Positions 52,629 through 61,597 of a stretch of DNA of 64,000 nucleotides are shown here, one piece after another. The notes under the pieces were generated by a model. It was given only the letters and a program-made list of their open reading frames with translations, was not told the origin of the DNA and did not search any database. Position numbers and translations under genes: made by a program. Position 1 is the first letter of the stretch; every line of letters begins with the position of its first letter. The stretch is from Gammaproteobacteria bacterium (GTDB lineage Bacteria; Pseudomonadota; Gammaproteobacteria; Pseudomonadales; Pseudohongiellaceae), in assembly GCA_021773355.1 (NCBI GenBank), contig JAJFKE010000054.1, positions 1 to 64,000 on the forward strand, read 5' to 3'.

Positions 52629-53445
52629 TTCAATTGCTCTATTTTTGACCACAGATTTTGTGCTTTATGCCTTGGCTGCCGGCATATCCTTAGCCCTTAT
52701 AGCGGGCCCGCTCGGCTCATTTATCGTATGGCGCCGCATGTCTTACTTTGGTGATACATTGGCTCACTCAGCCTTGTTGGGAATTGCATTGGGGCTGATT
52801 ACCAACAGCAACCCACAATTAAGCATCATTATCAGCTGTTTGCTTTTCGCCTTTATATTGACCTTGTTAGACCGTCGACCATCTGTTTCCACTGATACCT
52901 TACTTGGTATTCTGGCGCACAGTAGTCTTGCTCTTGGCATCGTAGTACTGGCAATGGCGGACTCTGTTAGAGTCGACCTGGAAGCTTACTTATTCGGTGC
53001 ACTTCTAACCATAGGTAATGTCGATTTGATTTGGATATTGGTAGTCGCTGCACTGGTAGCTGCCGTACTGTATTGGTTTTGGAACGATTTTGTATCAATA
53101 ACAGTTCACGCCGAGATCGCAGAAATTGAAGGCACAAACGTAAATCGCCTTAATTTGATTTTGGTGTTACTTATCGCCTTAACCATCGCCGTTTCTATGA
53201 AAATAGTAGGCGTATTGTTAATAACTTCTCTACTAATAATTCCACCCGCGGCAGCGCGATCATTGGCGACAACCCCTGAGCAGATGTCTAGAAAAGCCAG
53301 TATAATTGGTGTTATTTCAGTAGTATTGGGATTGCTTTCAGCATTCTACTTCGATGTGCCGGTGGGCCCATCAATAGTTGTCGTGGCTACATTAATTTTT
53401 CTTGGTTTTTATTTTTTCCCGGCCGTTCAAAACGACCGAGGCTAG
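52621..53445 (+). CDS. znuB: Zinc ABC transporter permease ZnuB
   Basis: The protein is 274 residues from ATG 52621, overlapping the znuC stop; the open frame extends upstream to 52534 but that part is out-of-frame znuC. It has about eight membrane segments and the family motifs GPLGSFIVWRRMSYFGDTLAH, LIITPPAA-type sequence (SLLIIPPAAARSLATTPEQM) and a hydrophobic C-terminus. It forms the zinc channel of ZnuABC. Confidence 0.94.
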   Translation: MIDSIALFLTTDFVLYALAAGISLALIAGPLGSFIVWRRMSYFGDTLAHSALLGIALGLITNSNPQLSIIISCLLFAFILTLLDRRPSVSTDTLLGILAHSSLALGIVVLAMADSVRVDLEAYLFGALLTIGNVDLIWILVVAALVAAVLYWFWNDFVSITVHAEIAEIEGTNVNRLNLILVLLIALTIAVSMKIVGVLLITSLLIIPPAAARSLATTPEQMSRKASIIGVISVVLGLLSAFYFDVPVGPSIVVVATLIFLGFYFFPAVQNDRG

Positions 53446-53452
53446 GGGCCCA

Positions 53453-53477
53453 AGTTAATAAAACTACTTTATTAACT
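53453..53477. terminator. AT-rich palindrome between convergent znuB and SCO genes
   Basis: AGTTAATAAA and TTTATTAACT form a perfect 10-bp inverted repeat with a 5-base loop, covering the SCO stop codon and following znuB by 8 bp. It could act as a weak bidirectional terminator, but the low GC of the stem makes that uncertain. Confidence 0.4.
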
Positions 53478-54153
53478 GAAGAAATGCCGTAGTAAGATCC
53501 CGATCTCTATGCGGTGCACGCATAACAGCGTAGTAATCACCTTCGGGGTTAATGACGGCAATATGGCCACTGTGATTAATTAAATAACCATCGTGAGTCA
53601 TATCAGAGTCGCCGCTTGATACATTGTGCTCATGTGAATTTGCAGCACTGGGGTCGCCTGCTTCGGAATAAACTACATATAACTCGGATGCCAAATGCGC
53701 TATCACTTGCGCATCTCCACTTAGGCCAATAAAGTCTTCATCGTAATTATCTACATAGGCCTTCATGGTATCCGGGCTGTCTCGTTCTGGATCCACCGTT
53801 ACCAAAACTATTCGAGGCTTCTGTTTGTCATCGACCTCAAATGCTTGATAAAACTGCTTCAATTCCGCCATCGTTAGCGGGCAGATATCCGGACAGTGAG
53901 TGAAGCCAAAAAACATTAGATTCCAATGTCCTTGCAGATCACTTTTTGTAAAAGCATCGCCCTGTTCATCTATGAGTTGAAAGTCACTCAAAACTCGTGC
54001 TTCGGGATAAACGGTTACGCCGATCTCACGTAGCTCAGCCTCGCTTTGCCTTTCACCACGGAGCAGGAACAGGTAAACGAAAAATACCACAACAAGAATA
54101 TCGAAGACAATGAAAGCGATAAACGCCGTCTTTCTGTTTTGGGATAATTGCAT
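53464..54153 (-). CDS. SCO1/SenC-family copper chaperone
   Basis: A 229-residue protein with an N-terminal membrane anchor (about 10-30) and a periplasmic thioredoxin-like domain. The copper-binding pair is CPDIC (in FGFTHCPDICPLTMAE), and the conserved downstream His lies near INHSGHIAVI. A Ser/Gly/His-containing insertion (about 165-185) is extra. It delivers copper to the CuA site of cytochrome c oxidase subunit II. It is 11 bp downstream of cyoE, next to the oxidase operon it serves. Confidence 0.93.
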   Translation of the reverse strand: MQLSQNRKTAFIAFIVFDILVVVFFVYLFLLRGERQSEAELREIGVTVYPEARVLSDFQLIDEQGDAFTKSDLQGHWNLMFFGFTHCPDICPLTMAELKQFYQAFEVDDKQKPRIVLVTVDPERDSPDTMKAYVDNYDEDFIGLSGDAQVIAHLASELYVVYSEAGDPSAANSHEHNVSSGDSDMTHDGYLINHSGHIAVINPEGDYYAVMRAPHRDRDLTTAFLQLIK

Positions 54154-54164
54154 GCTGAATTAAA

Positions 54165-55052
54165 TCAGAGCAGGTAGTGATCGACTACGAGGGCGATGAA
54201 CAGCAATGCCAGGTAGGCGATTGAATAACGAAAAGTGTCCATTGCTGTGCTGGGCTTGGGCTTAAACATGAGCAAACCTGACCAGACCATAAAACCAGCG
54301 CCCAGAGCAAGCGCAGAGACCAGATAAAGCAGGCCGCTCATTCCGGAGAAGAATGGCAACACACTCACCACAACTAACATCAGGGTATAAACAATAATAT
54401 GAATCTTGGTTATATGTTCGCCATGGGTCACTGGCAACATGGGCACACCAGATTTTGCGTACTCGTCCTTACGGTGAATCGCCAGCGCCCAAAAATGCGG
54501 CGGAGTCCAGGCGAAAATAATCAGCACCAGAATTAATGCCCCACCATCGATGGTGCCGGTTACGGCTGACCAACCCAGTAGCGGCGGCATCGCACCAGAA
54601 AGACCGCCAATGACAATATTTTGCGGTGTAGCATGCTTGAGATAACCGGTGTAGATGAATGCATATCCGACGAATGAAGCCAGAGTTAGCCAGGCGCTAA
54701 GAGGGTTTACCCATAAAAGCAGAATAGCCATACCGACCACCCCAATAACCACGGCAAATAACGCTGCCTGCTTCGGCTCTACTCGGCCCTGGGCAACAGG
54801 CCGATTGTGAGTGCGCTTCATGATAAGGTCGATCTTTCGATCGATTAGATGGTTGACCACGGCGCCGGAGGCTGCCACTAAGGCAATGCCTAGATTGCCC
54901 AAAATCAGAATATCCAGCGGAACCATGCCGGGTACAGCCAGAAACATGCCAACCAAAGAAGTCAGAATCATTAACATGACAACTCGCGGCTTGCACATTT
55001 CGTAGAAATCACGCCAGCTGCTGGTACTTAGATTTGAAGCTATTTCGGTCAC
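54165..55052 (-). CDS. cyoE: Protoheme IX farnesyltransferase (heme O synthase)
   Basis: The protein is 295 residues, starting at GTG 55052. It is a UbiA-type prenyltransferase with about nine membrane segments. Active-site motifs: NHLIDRKIDLIMKRTHNRP with its Asp pair and Arg residues, and the second loop HRKDEYAKSGVPMLPV. It converts heme B to heme O, the precursor for heme-copper oxidases. It is divergent from the cytochrome oxidase operon and co-directional with the SCO chaperone. Confidence 0.95.
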   Translation of the reverse strand: MTEIASNLSTSSWRDFYEMCKPRVVMLMILTSLVGMFLAVPGMVPLDILILGNLGIALVAASGAVVNHLIDRKIDLIMKRTHNRPVAQGRVEPKQAALFAVVIGVVGMAILLLWVNPLSAWLTLASFVGYAFIYTGYLKHATPQNIVIGGLSGAMPPLLGWSAVTGTIDGGALILVLIIFAWTPPHFWALAIHRKDEYAKSGVPMLPVTHGEHITKIHIIVYTLMLVVVSVLPFFSGMSGLLYLVSALALGAGFMVWSGLLMFKPKPSTAMDTFRYSIAYLALLFIALVVDHYLL

Positions 55053-55658
55053 GGGTCAACTTTCGAATTAATTTGAGTGGTTTCCTGAGCAGTATATAAC
55101 AGATACTAATTTCAGTCCGGAGTCGCTGTATCAAAGCGCGGGCATTCAATCATGTTTGGCTTAGAATCTCAAGATGATTGCCTCGAACTGAATGTCACTA
55201 TAGTGCGAATTCTTAGCAAAAACTGTGCAAAAACCGGCTGACAATTCGACACTGACAGGAAGGTGTCAAAAATGCTTGATTTCGCGCAGGTTTTAGGGGT
55301 TTTCGAACCCAGATCGCTTGCAGTGAATACCAATTTTCTATAGCATTCCGGTGCGCGTGAGGTGTGCGAAAAATCTTTGAATATCAGGTGAATTACCCGA
55401 CTTTTAGAGAAGTGAAACTGCCCCATCCAGACAATAATAATTTACAAGGATAGCAGCGAGCCAAGACTTTCATCCGGGATTAAGCAATTGTCCTACTCAT
55501 TGACTGAGCTCGCTGACAAAGTGGTGGCACTAATAGAGCCAATCCTTGTTCCTCTGGAACGCGATGAACACTAAAACTAATTTCCCCTAAGGCCAGGTGA
55601 TTGTTTATCACTGAGCCGGTTGGGGTACGTTTGTAATTTTTAGAAGGAAGGCGGGTTT
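55053..55658. other. Divergent control region between cyoE and the cytochrome oxidase operon
   Basis: About 600 bp without a convincing gene. A minus-strand frame at 55169-55426 has no family features. The region must carry the promoters for cyoE and coxB and is unusually long for this compact window, leaving room for regulator sites or a small RNA. I see no strong repeat or terminator. The coxB ribosome-binding site is AAGGAAGG just before 55659. Confidence 0.5.
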
Positions 55659-57014
55659 ATGGCTTTAGCGGTCGTTATTTTCTTGCTGGTAATTGGATCA
55701 ATCATTTTCCATTTTGCCAGCCCCTGGTGGTTTACTGATATTGCAGCCGACTGGGGATCAATCGATTTCACTATCAACGTTACATTCTGGGTTACCGGAT
55801 TTGTATTTATCAGTGTAAATCTGTTTTTGGCCTACTGTGTGTATAAATTTCGGCAAAAGGATGGCCATACCGCCGTTTACGAACCCGAAAACACCAAATT
55901 AGAAGTAGGACTTTCAGCAATTACCACCGTTGGCGTTATCGCAATGCTCGCACCCGGCCTGTTTGTATGGGCTAGCTTTGTAACGGTTCCTGATAATGCA
56001 ACAGAGTTTGAAGTCATGGGCCAGCAATGGCAGTGGGCCTTCCGCTATCCTGGTGCTGACGGCACGATGGGTACTGCGGATACTAAGCTGGTTACTGAAA
56101 GTAATCCATTTGGCGTCAACATCGCGGACCCCAACGGTCAGGACGATGTGATTGTATTAGGTCCCGAGATGCATCTACCATTGGACAAGCCGGTTAAAGC
56201 CCTGTTGCGTTCAAACGACGTGCTACATAATTACACCGTACCGCAGTTCCGCGTAAAAATGGATTTGGTGCCGGGCCTAATTTCCTACCTTTGGTTCGAG
56301 CCGAACAAGGCAGGTCGTTACGATATCCTCTGTGAAGAACTTTGCGGTATTGGCCACTTTGTCATGCGTGGAGCAGTGATTATTGAAACTCAGGCGGAGT
56401 ATGACGCGTGGCTGGCTGAGCAACCTACATTTGCCGAAACTCAGGCCGTTGCTGCGGCTAATCCGGCAGCTGGTCAGGCACAATACGCTGTTTGCGCGGC
56501 CTGTCACGGTGCACAGGGTGAGGGCAACCAAGCATTGAATGGCCCCAAGTTAGCCGGACAACAAGCCTGGTACATCGAAAGACAGCTTAAATACTTCAAA
56601 CAGGGCGTACGCGGCGGCGATGGCGATATCAACGGTCAAACCATGGCGCCGATGGCAAATATGCTGGCTGATGATAATGCCATTCGAAACATGGCAGCCT
56701 ACATCGTTTCGCTTCCTGACACTCCTGCTGCCGAAACAGTTAGTGGAGACATTGCTAATGGTTACGACATTTACGATCGCAACTGCGCGGCTTGTCACCT
56801 GGATAACGGTGAAGGTACTTGGTACACAGATGCACCAAAGCTTGCAGGTATGAGTGATTGGTATTTCGTTACACAAATTAGCAATTTCCGAGCAGGCATT
56901 CGTGGTTTGCATCCTAGTGATGACTACGGTGAGCAAATGGTTGGCATGGCGACTGCAATGTCAGGGCTCGAAGAAATTGAAGACGTAGCGGCCTATATCA
57001 ATACATTGAGATAG
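55659..57014 (+). CDS. coxB: Cytochrome c oxidase subunit II fused to two cytochrome c domains
   Basis: A 451-residue protein. Two N-terminal membrane segments (about 1-22 and 40-62) and a third stretch near 85-110 precede the cupredoxin domain. The CuA site is complete: C225, C229, H233 and M236 (CEELCGIGHFVM), with the upstream His in LHNYTVPQF and the Trp-rich QQWQWAF docking segment. Two class I cytochrome c domains follow, each with CAACH (near residues 279 and 376) and GLAGQ/KLAGM-type loops. Fused cytochromes identify a caa3-like oxidase; two in tandem is less common and resembles a built-in cytochrome c4. Confidence 0.94.
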   Translation: MALAVVIFLLVIGSIIFHFASPWWFTDIAADWGSIDFTINVTFWVTGFVFISVNLFLAYCVYKFRQKDGHTAVYEPENTKLEVGLSAITTVGVIAMLAPGLFVWASFVTVPDNATEFEVMGQQWQWAFRYPGADGTMGTADTKLVTESNPFGVNIADPNGQDDVIVLGPEMHLPLDKPVKALLRSNDVLHNYTVPQFRVKMDLVPGLISYLWFEPNKAGRYDILCEELCGIGHFVMRGAVIIETQAEYDAWLAEQPTFAETQAVAAANPAAGQAQYAVCAACHGAQGEGNQALNGPKLAGQQAWYIERQLKYFKQGVRGGDGDINGQTMAPMANMLADDNAIRNMAAYIVSLPDTPAAETVSGDIANGYDIYDRNCAACHLDNGEGTWYTDAPKLAGMSDWYFVTQISNFRAGIRGLHPSDDYGEQMVGMATAMSGLEEIEDVAAYINTLR

Positions 57015-57105
57015 AGCGCTTACGAATTTATCTAAATTAGAAAAGATAGTTAACGAATTTAGCCATCGCTGGCTGATACAAAGATTATAGAGTTAGGAGG
57101 TTTTA

Positions 57106-58896
57106 ATGGCTTACGTACCACTGGCTGATCAAGATGCCGAAACGGAAATGCATCATCCGCATAGCTGGGTTACAAAATACGTTTGGAGCCAAGATCACAA
57201 GGTTATTGCCATTCAGTACGGTGGCATCGCGATTGCGGTTGGTTGTGTTGCATTGGTGTTATCGCTGCTTATGCGCATGCAATTGGGTTTCCCAGAAACA
57301 TTTGACCTGATTGATCCAAGTTCCTACTACCAGTCAGTGACCATGCACGGCATGATCATGGTTGTTTATCTCTTGACTGCCCTGTTTTTAGGTGGCTTTG
57401 GAAATTATTTGATTCCGCTTATGTGCGGCGCTAGAGACATGGTTTTCCCTTTCCTCAACATGTTGAGTGTTTGGGTTTATCTATTGTCAGTTTTGATTCT
57501 GATGGCTAGCTTCTTTGTTGGGGGTGGGCCCACCGGGGCCGGATGGACGTTGTATCCACCGCAAACATCCATGGCTGGAACCCCTGGTAACGGCATGGGC
57601 ATCATCTTGATGCTGGTTTCTTTGGCAGTTTTCATCGTTGCCTTCACTATGGGTGGTTTGAACTATGTGACTACAGTTTTTCAGTATCGCTGTCGTGGAT
57701 TAACCATGATGCGTCTTCCTCTTTCTGTGTGGGGAATTCTTGTTGCCACCATACTAGGTCTATTTGCATTCCCGGCGTTGTTAGTTTCTGCAGTTATGAT
57801 GCTTTTCGATACTCTGCTAGGCACGAGTTTCTTCATGCCAGCGATTATCGAATCGGGTACACCTTTAGATTACGATGGCGGCAGTCCGATTCTGTTCCAG
57901 CATTTGTTCTGGTTCTTCGGCCACCCTGAGGTGTATATCGTAGCGCTCCCTGCATTTGGGCTGGTCTCTGACGTACTTTCCACTCATGCCAGAAAAAATA
58001 TCTTCGGTTATCGCATGATGGTTTGGGCGATCATCGCCATCGGTGGATTAAGCTTCATCGTTTGGGCACATCACATGTACGTAAGTGGCATGAATCCTTA
58101 CTTTGGCTTCTTCTTCGCCACGACCACTCTAATTATTGCGGTTCCAACGGCCCTTAAAGTGTACAACTGGGTGCTGACGCTTTGGGAAGGAGATATCCGA
58201 CTCAACGCCCCCATGTATTTCGCCATCGGTTTTATCTTCACATTTATTCACGGCGGCTTAACTGGTTTGTTCCTGGGAAACGTGGTGATCGACCTACCAC
58301 TTTCCGATACCTATTTCGTAGTTGCTCACTTTCACATGGTGATGGGTGTATCTCCGGTACTGGTATTATTCGCAGCACTGTATCACTGGTATCCCAAGGT
58401 GACCGGCCGTATGTACCATGAAGGCATGGCCAAAGTGCATTTCTGGTGTACTTTCATTGGCACTTACGCGATCTACCTGCCAATGCATTATCTTGGTTTC
58501 CTCGGTGTCCCGCGTCGTTACTACGCAATGGGAACCACAGATTTTATTCCTGAGTCTGCGCAAGATTTGAACACTGCAATTACAATCGCGGCACTGTTTG
58601 TTGGTGTTTCTCAGTTGTTGTTCTTCATCAACATCTTCTGGAGCCTACGTAACGGCAAGGAAGCAGGTCCAAACCCTTGGGGTTCGGCCTCACTGGAATG
58701 GCAAACACCTGATACTCCGCCAGCACACGGCAACTGGGGTGATGAACTACCGACCGTTTATCGCTGGGCCTATGACTATAGCGTACCAGGTGCACATCAG
58801 GATTTTATTCCACAGAATACTCCTGAGAGCGAAGAGCCTACTGTTGATGATCAGCACTTCGACCCTGATCATGACGTCTCCAAGGCAGATCTATGA
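57106..58896 (+). CDS. ctaD: Cytochrome c oxidase subunit I
   Basis: A 596-residue protein with twelve or more membrane segments. All metal ligands are visible: the heme a His in MHGMIMV, the CuB ligands H273 with cross-linked Y277 (HPEVYIVALPAFG) and the pair H322-H323 (AHHMYV), and H408 with H410 (HFHMVMG) for the hemes. It is an A-type heme-copper oxidase that reduces O2 and pumps protons. The start has a strong AGGAGG. Its stop overlaps the next gene by 4 bp. Confidence 0.97.
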   Translation: MAYVPLADQDAETEMHHPHSWVTKYVWSQDHKVIAIQYGGIAIAVGCVALVLSLLMRMQLGFPETFDLIDPSSYYQSVTMHGMIMVVYLLTALFLGGFGNYLIPLMCGARDMVFPFLNMLSVWVYLLSVLILMASFFVGGGPTGAGWTLYPPQTSMAGTPGNGMGIILMLVSLAVFIVAFTMGGLNYVTTVFQYRCRGLTMMRLPLSVWGILVATILGLFAFPALLVSAVMMLFDTLLGTSFFMPAIIESGTPLDYDGGSPILFQHLFWFFGHPEVYIVALPAFGLVSDVLSTHARKNIFGYRMMVWAIIAIGGLSFIVWAHHMYVSGMNPYFGFFFATTTLIIAVPTALKVYNWVLTLWEGDIRLNAPMYFAIGFIFTFIHGGLTGLFLGNVVIDLPLSDTYFVVAHFHMVMGVSPVLVLFAALYHWYPKVTGRMYHEGMAKVHFWCTFIGTYAIYLPMHYLGFLGVPRRYYAMGTTDFIPESAQDLNTAITIAALFVGVSQLLFFINIFWSLRNGKEAGPNPWGSASLEWQTPDTPPAHGNWGDELPTVYRWAYDYSVPGAHQDFIPQNTPESEEPTVDDQHFDPDHDVSKADL

Positions 58897-59507
58897 GCCT
58901 GTTTAAACAGCTTACGGATAAACCCTGGGAACGAAAAGGTGTAATCGGCGGACTTCGACCGGAGGGAGTTTTCGAATCGCCTCCGGAGAGAGTAGCCCTT
59001 GGCTTATTCTTGACAGTAGCATCTGTAATTTTCTCTTTGCTGGCGGTTAGCTATGTACTACGCATGTCACTGCCGGATTGGACGCCACTGGCAGACCCGT
59101 CTCAGCTTTGGCTAAATACTGCTTTGCTTGTTATAAGCAGTGTTTTGTTTCAGTGGGCTCGAAATACCGCTAACGCTGGCAAGCAGAAAAATTTAATGAC
59201 CGCCTTTGTCGGCGGCGGCGTGTTTGCGCTGTTATTCATTGCAGGACAAATGCTTACTTGGGATAACTTGCAAGCTTCGGGTTATTTCATGGCATCTAAC
59301 CCAGCAAACTCATTTTTTTATCTGCTGACAGGAATACACATCGCTCATCTGTTAGGTGGACTTTGGGTTTGGAGTAAGAGTTCAATTCGATTGATATCCG
59401 GCGGCAAGCCCGAAGATCTTCGCCTGAGTATCGAGCTTTGTACTTTATATTGGCACTTCTTGCTGATTGTGTGGTTGATAATGTTTGCGATGTTATCGAA
59501 CACCTAA
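58893..59507 (+). CDS. Heme-copper oxidase subunit III-like protein (first copy)
   Basis: A 204-residue membrane protein with five to six predicted segments. It overlaps the ctaD stop by 4 bp. C-terminal features GIHIAHLLGGLWVW and ELCTLYWHFLLIVWLIMF match the heme-copper oxidase subunit III fold. A second, more typical subunit III follows. Its N-terminal portion is distinct (RPEGVFESPPERVALGLFL). It probably takes the place where ctaG (cox11) sits in many other operons; no ctaG is present here. Confidence 0.85.
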   Translation: MSLFKQLTDKPWERKGVIGGLRPEGVFESPPERVALGLFLTVASVIFSLLAVSYVLRMSLPDWTPLADPSQLWLNTALLVISSVLFQWARNTANAGKQKNLMTAFVGGGVFALLFIAGQMLTWDNLQASGYFMASNPANSFFYLLTGIHIAHLLGGLWVWSKSSIRLISGGKPEDLRLSIELCTLYWHFLLIVWLIMFAMLSNT

Positions 59508-59562
59508 GTCATTGAGCACTGAAGAATTTAGAGACTAATTAGAACGTTAATAGGAAACAAGA

Positions 59563-60243
59563 ATGAGTGAAGCAGCAGTTAGTGAAGCAGGCCCTACGCC
59601 TGGAGTTGACGGCTTAGTCGACGATTGGAGCGCTGATAAACAAACCTATCACGTGCCTTGGGGCAAGGCCATGATGTGGATATTCCTGGTAAGTGATACT
59701 TTTATTTTCACTTGTTTTCTTACCGGCTATCTCAATGTTCGTTTAACAACGACTCAGCCATGGCCGCCACAGAGCGAGATTTTTGCTTTGTCTTTTGGTG
59801 GTGATCCAATTCCGCTGATTCTTATCGCGATCATGACCTTCATATTGATTACCAGCTCCGGCACCATGGCACTGGCGGTGAATTTCGGTTATCGCAGAGA
59901 CAAAGTTAAGACATTTTGGTTTATGGTTGCCACTGCCGCCTTTGGTGCATCCTTCGTCGGCATGCAGGCATTTGAGTGGAGCAAGCTTATCCTCGAAGAA
60001 GGAGTACGCCCTTGGGGTAACCCATTCGGGGCACCACAGTTTGGTTCTGTATTTTTTATGATTACAGGATTCCACGGCTTACACGTATCAGCTGGCGTTA
60101 TTTACTTGTTGACCGTCGCCTTCAAAGTTAGGAAAGGTCATTACGAGAAAAAGGGTTATGAGATTGTGGAGATTGCCGGGCTATATTGGCACTTTGTGGA
60201 TCTTGTTTGGGTATTCATTTTCGCATTTTTCTACTTATTGTAA
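59563..60243 (+). CDS. ctaE: Cytochrome c oxidase subunit III
   Basis: A 226-residue protein with five or more membrane segments. Family features: KAMMWIFLVSDTFIFTCFL, GMQAFEWSKLI, FFMITGFHGLHVSAGVIY, and EIAGLYWHFVDLVWVFIF with the conserved WHFVD near the C-terminus. Subunit III supports stability and proton uptake of the oxidase. It is 55 bp after the first subunit III-like gene and 12 bp before subunit IV. Confidence 0.93.
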   Translation: MSEAAVSEAGPTPGVDGLVDDWSADKQTYHVPWGKAMMWIFLVSDTFIFTCFLTGYLNVRLTTTQPWPPQSEIFALSFGGDPIPLILIAIMTFILITSSGTMALAVNFGYRRDKVKTFWFMVATAAFGASFVGMQAFEWSKLILEEGVRPWGNPFGAPQFGSVFFMITGFHGLHVSAGVIYLLTVAFKVRKGHYEKKGYEIVEIAGLYWHFVDLVWVFIFAFFYLL

Positions 60244-60255
60244 GAGGGGACAGAG

Positions 60256-60654
60256 ATGTCATCTGAAGCAGGTCAACAACATCCTCTAGGGATTTACTAC
60301 AAAATTTGGGTTCTTCTGTTCGTACTGAGTTCATTCTCCTACGCGGTTGACTTTTTTAACATACAGGGCGGTATGCGCTGGGGCTTGGTTATATTATTTA
60401 TGCTCCTGAAGGCCGGCTTTATCGTCGCGATATTTATGCACGTGATGTGGGAGCGATTGGCTTTAATATTTACCATCCTTGGCCCGCCGATTGTGCTTCT
60501 ATTATTAATCGGCTTCATGTCGGTAGAAGGATTTTATACTTCCGGCACCCGGTATCAGTACATGGGGCACGATCCGAATGCCGTTGCACTCACTCCCAGT
60601 GATCTACACGGCGGTGAACATGCTGAGGAAGAGCATGTTGAAGAAGCTCACTAA
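60256..60654 (+). CDS. ctaF: Cytochrome c oxidase subunit IV
   Basis: A 132-residue protein with three membrane segments, a short N-terminal cytoplasmic part and a His/Glu-rich C-terminal tail (GGEHAEEEHVEEAH). The segment LLKAGFIVAIFMHVMWERLALI is typical of prokaryotic cytochrome oxidase subunit IV. It is the last gene of the operon; a terminator follows 22 bp later. Confidence 0.9.
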   Translation: MSSEAGQQHPLGIYYKIWVLLFVLSSFSYAVDFFNIQGGMRWGLVILFMLLKAGFIVAIFMHVMWERLALIFTILGPPIVLLLLIGFMSVEGFYTSGTRYQYMGHDPNAVALTPSDLHGGEHAEEEHVEEAH

Positions 60655-60676
60655 GTAAGATTGTTGAGAGTAAAAA

Positions 60677-60699
60677 GGCCGCTAAGCGGTCTTTTTTTT
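60677..60699 (+). terminator. Rho-independent terminator of the cytochrome oxidase operon
   Basis: GGCCGC-TAA-GCGGTC stem-loop followed by eight T's. It also carries A's upstream and could serve the convergent aroE transcript. Confidence 0.85.
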
Positions 60700-60715
60700 G
60701 CTGCCGGTTATTCAA

Positions 60716-61549
60716 TTAAGAATGATCTCGAAGCTGCGAGATAATATTAACCGTGCTTGGTCTAACTCCTCTCCAAAGCGCGAATGCTTCCGCGGCCTGT
60801 TCCACTAACATCCCTAGCCCATCGATACTCAGCCCTGCTCCATGCTTTTTCGCCCACTGAACAAATACCGTATCAGTATCGGCGTACATCATGTCATAGC
60901 AGCAACAGTCCTTCGCTAACAGCCTTGCATCAATATCCAGCATTTCTCCCTGCAAACTAGATGATGTCCCATTAATAACTAGATCGTAACTTCTACCGCT
61001 ATTCGCAACCTCATCCAATTCTTGATAGGACATTGCCTGCAAGTTAGCCATCCCCGCAAAAGCATCAAGAAGTTGCGCAGCCTTGGACACAGTCCGGTTT
61101 ACTACTGTTATGCTGGCTGCCTGTTCATCTATTAAGGCAGCCAGGACTCCACGCACTGCACCGCCCGCCCCAAGTACAAGAATATCTCGGCCTTGAATCT
61201 TAAATTGGTGGTTCAGTTTAATGTCCGTGACCAGCCCAATGCCATCGGTATTTTCTCCACAAATCTGTCCTTCAGCATCGAGAAACAATGTATTCACTGC
61301 CTTCGCCAATTCCGCTCTTGGGGAACAGCTAGCGGCGAGCTTAAACGCCTTTTCTTTGAAAGGGACCGTAACATTTAGCCCTCCACCTCCTTTGGCGAAA
61401 AATTCGATTACGAAGGCATCAAATTCACTTTCTTCCAAAGGAATTGCTGAGTAACTCATGGTCTGATCAAGCTGTTTAGCAAATAGAGTATGAATTAGGG
61501 GGGATTTGCTGTGGCTAACCGGATTGCCGACGACTGCGTAATTGGACAC
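60716..61549 (-). CDS. aroE: Shikimate dehydrogenase
   Basis: A 277-residue protein starting at GTG 61549. Shikimate-binding SHSKSP near the N-terminus, the catalytic Lys in NVTVPFKEKA, ENTDGIG, and the NADP loop GAGGAVRG are all present. It reduces 3-dehydroshikimate with NADPH in aromatic amino acid synthesis. It follows hemF by 48 bp in a leftward group with tsaC and purE. Confidence 0.95.
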   Translation of the reverse strand: MSNYAVVGNPVSHSKSPLIHTLFAKQLDQTMSYSAIPLEESEFDAFVIEFFAKGGGGLNVTVPFKEKAFKLAASCSPRAELAKAVNTLFLDAEGQICGENTDGIGLVTDIKLNHQFKIQGRDILVLGAGGAVRGVLAALIDEQAASITVVNRTVSKAAQLLDAFAGMANLQAMSYQELDEVANSGRSYDLVINGTSSSLQGEMLDIDARLLAKDCCCYDMMYADTDTVFVQWAKKHGAGLSIDGLGMLVEQAAEAFALWRGVRPSTVNIISQLRDHS

Positions 61550-61597
61550 GACGCTTGTTCTCTTATTGGTAACAAGTTTTAGTAGCGAGTGAGAAGG

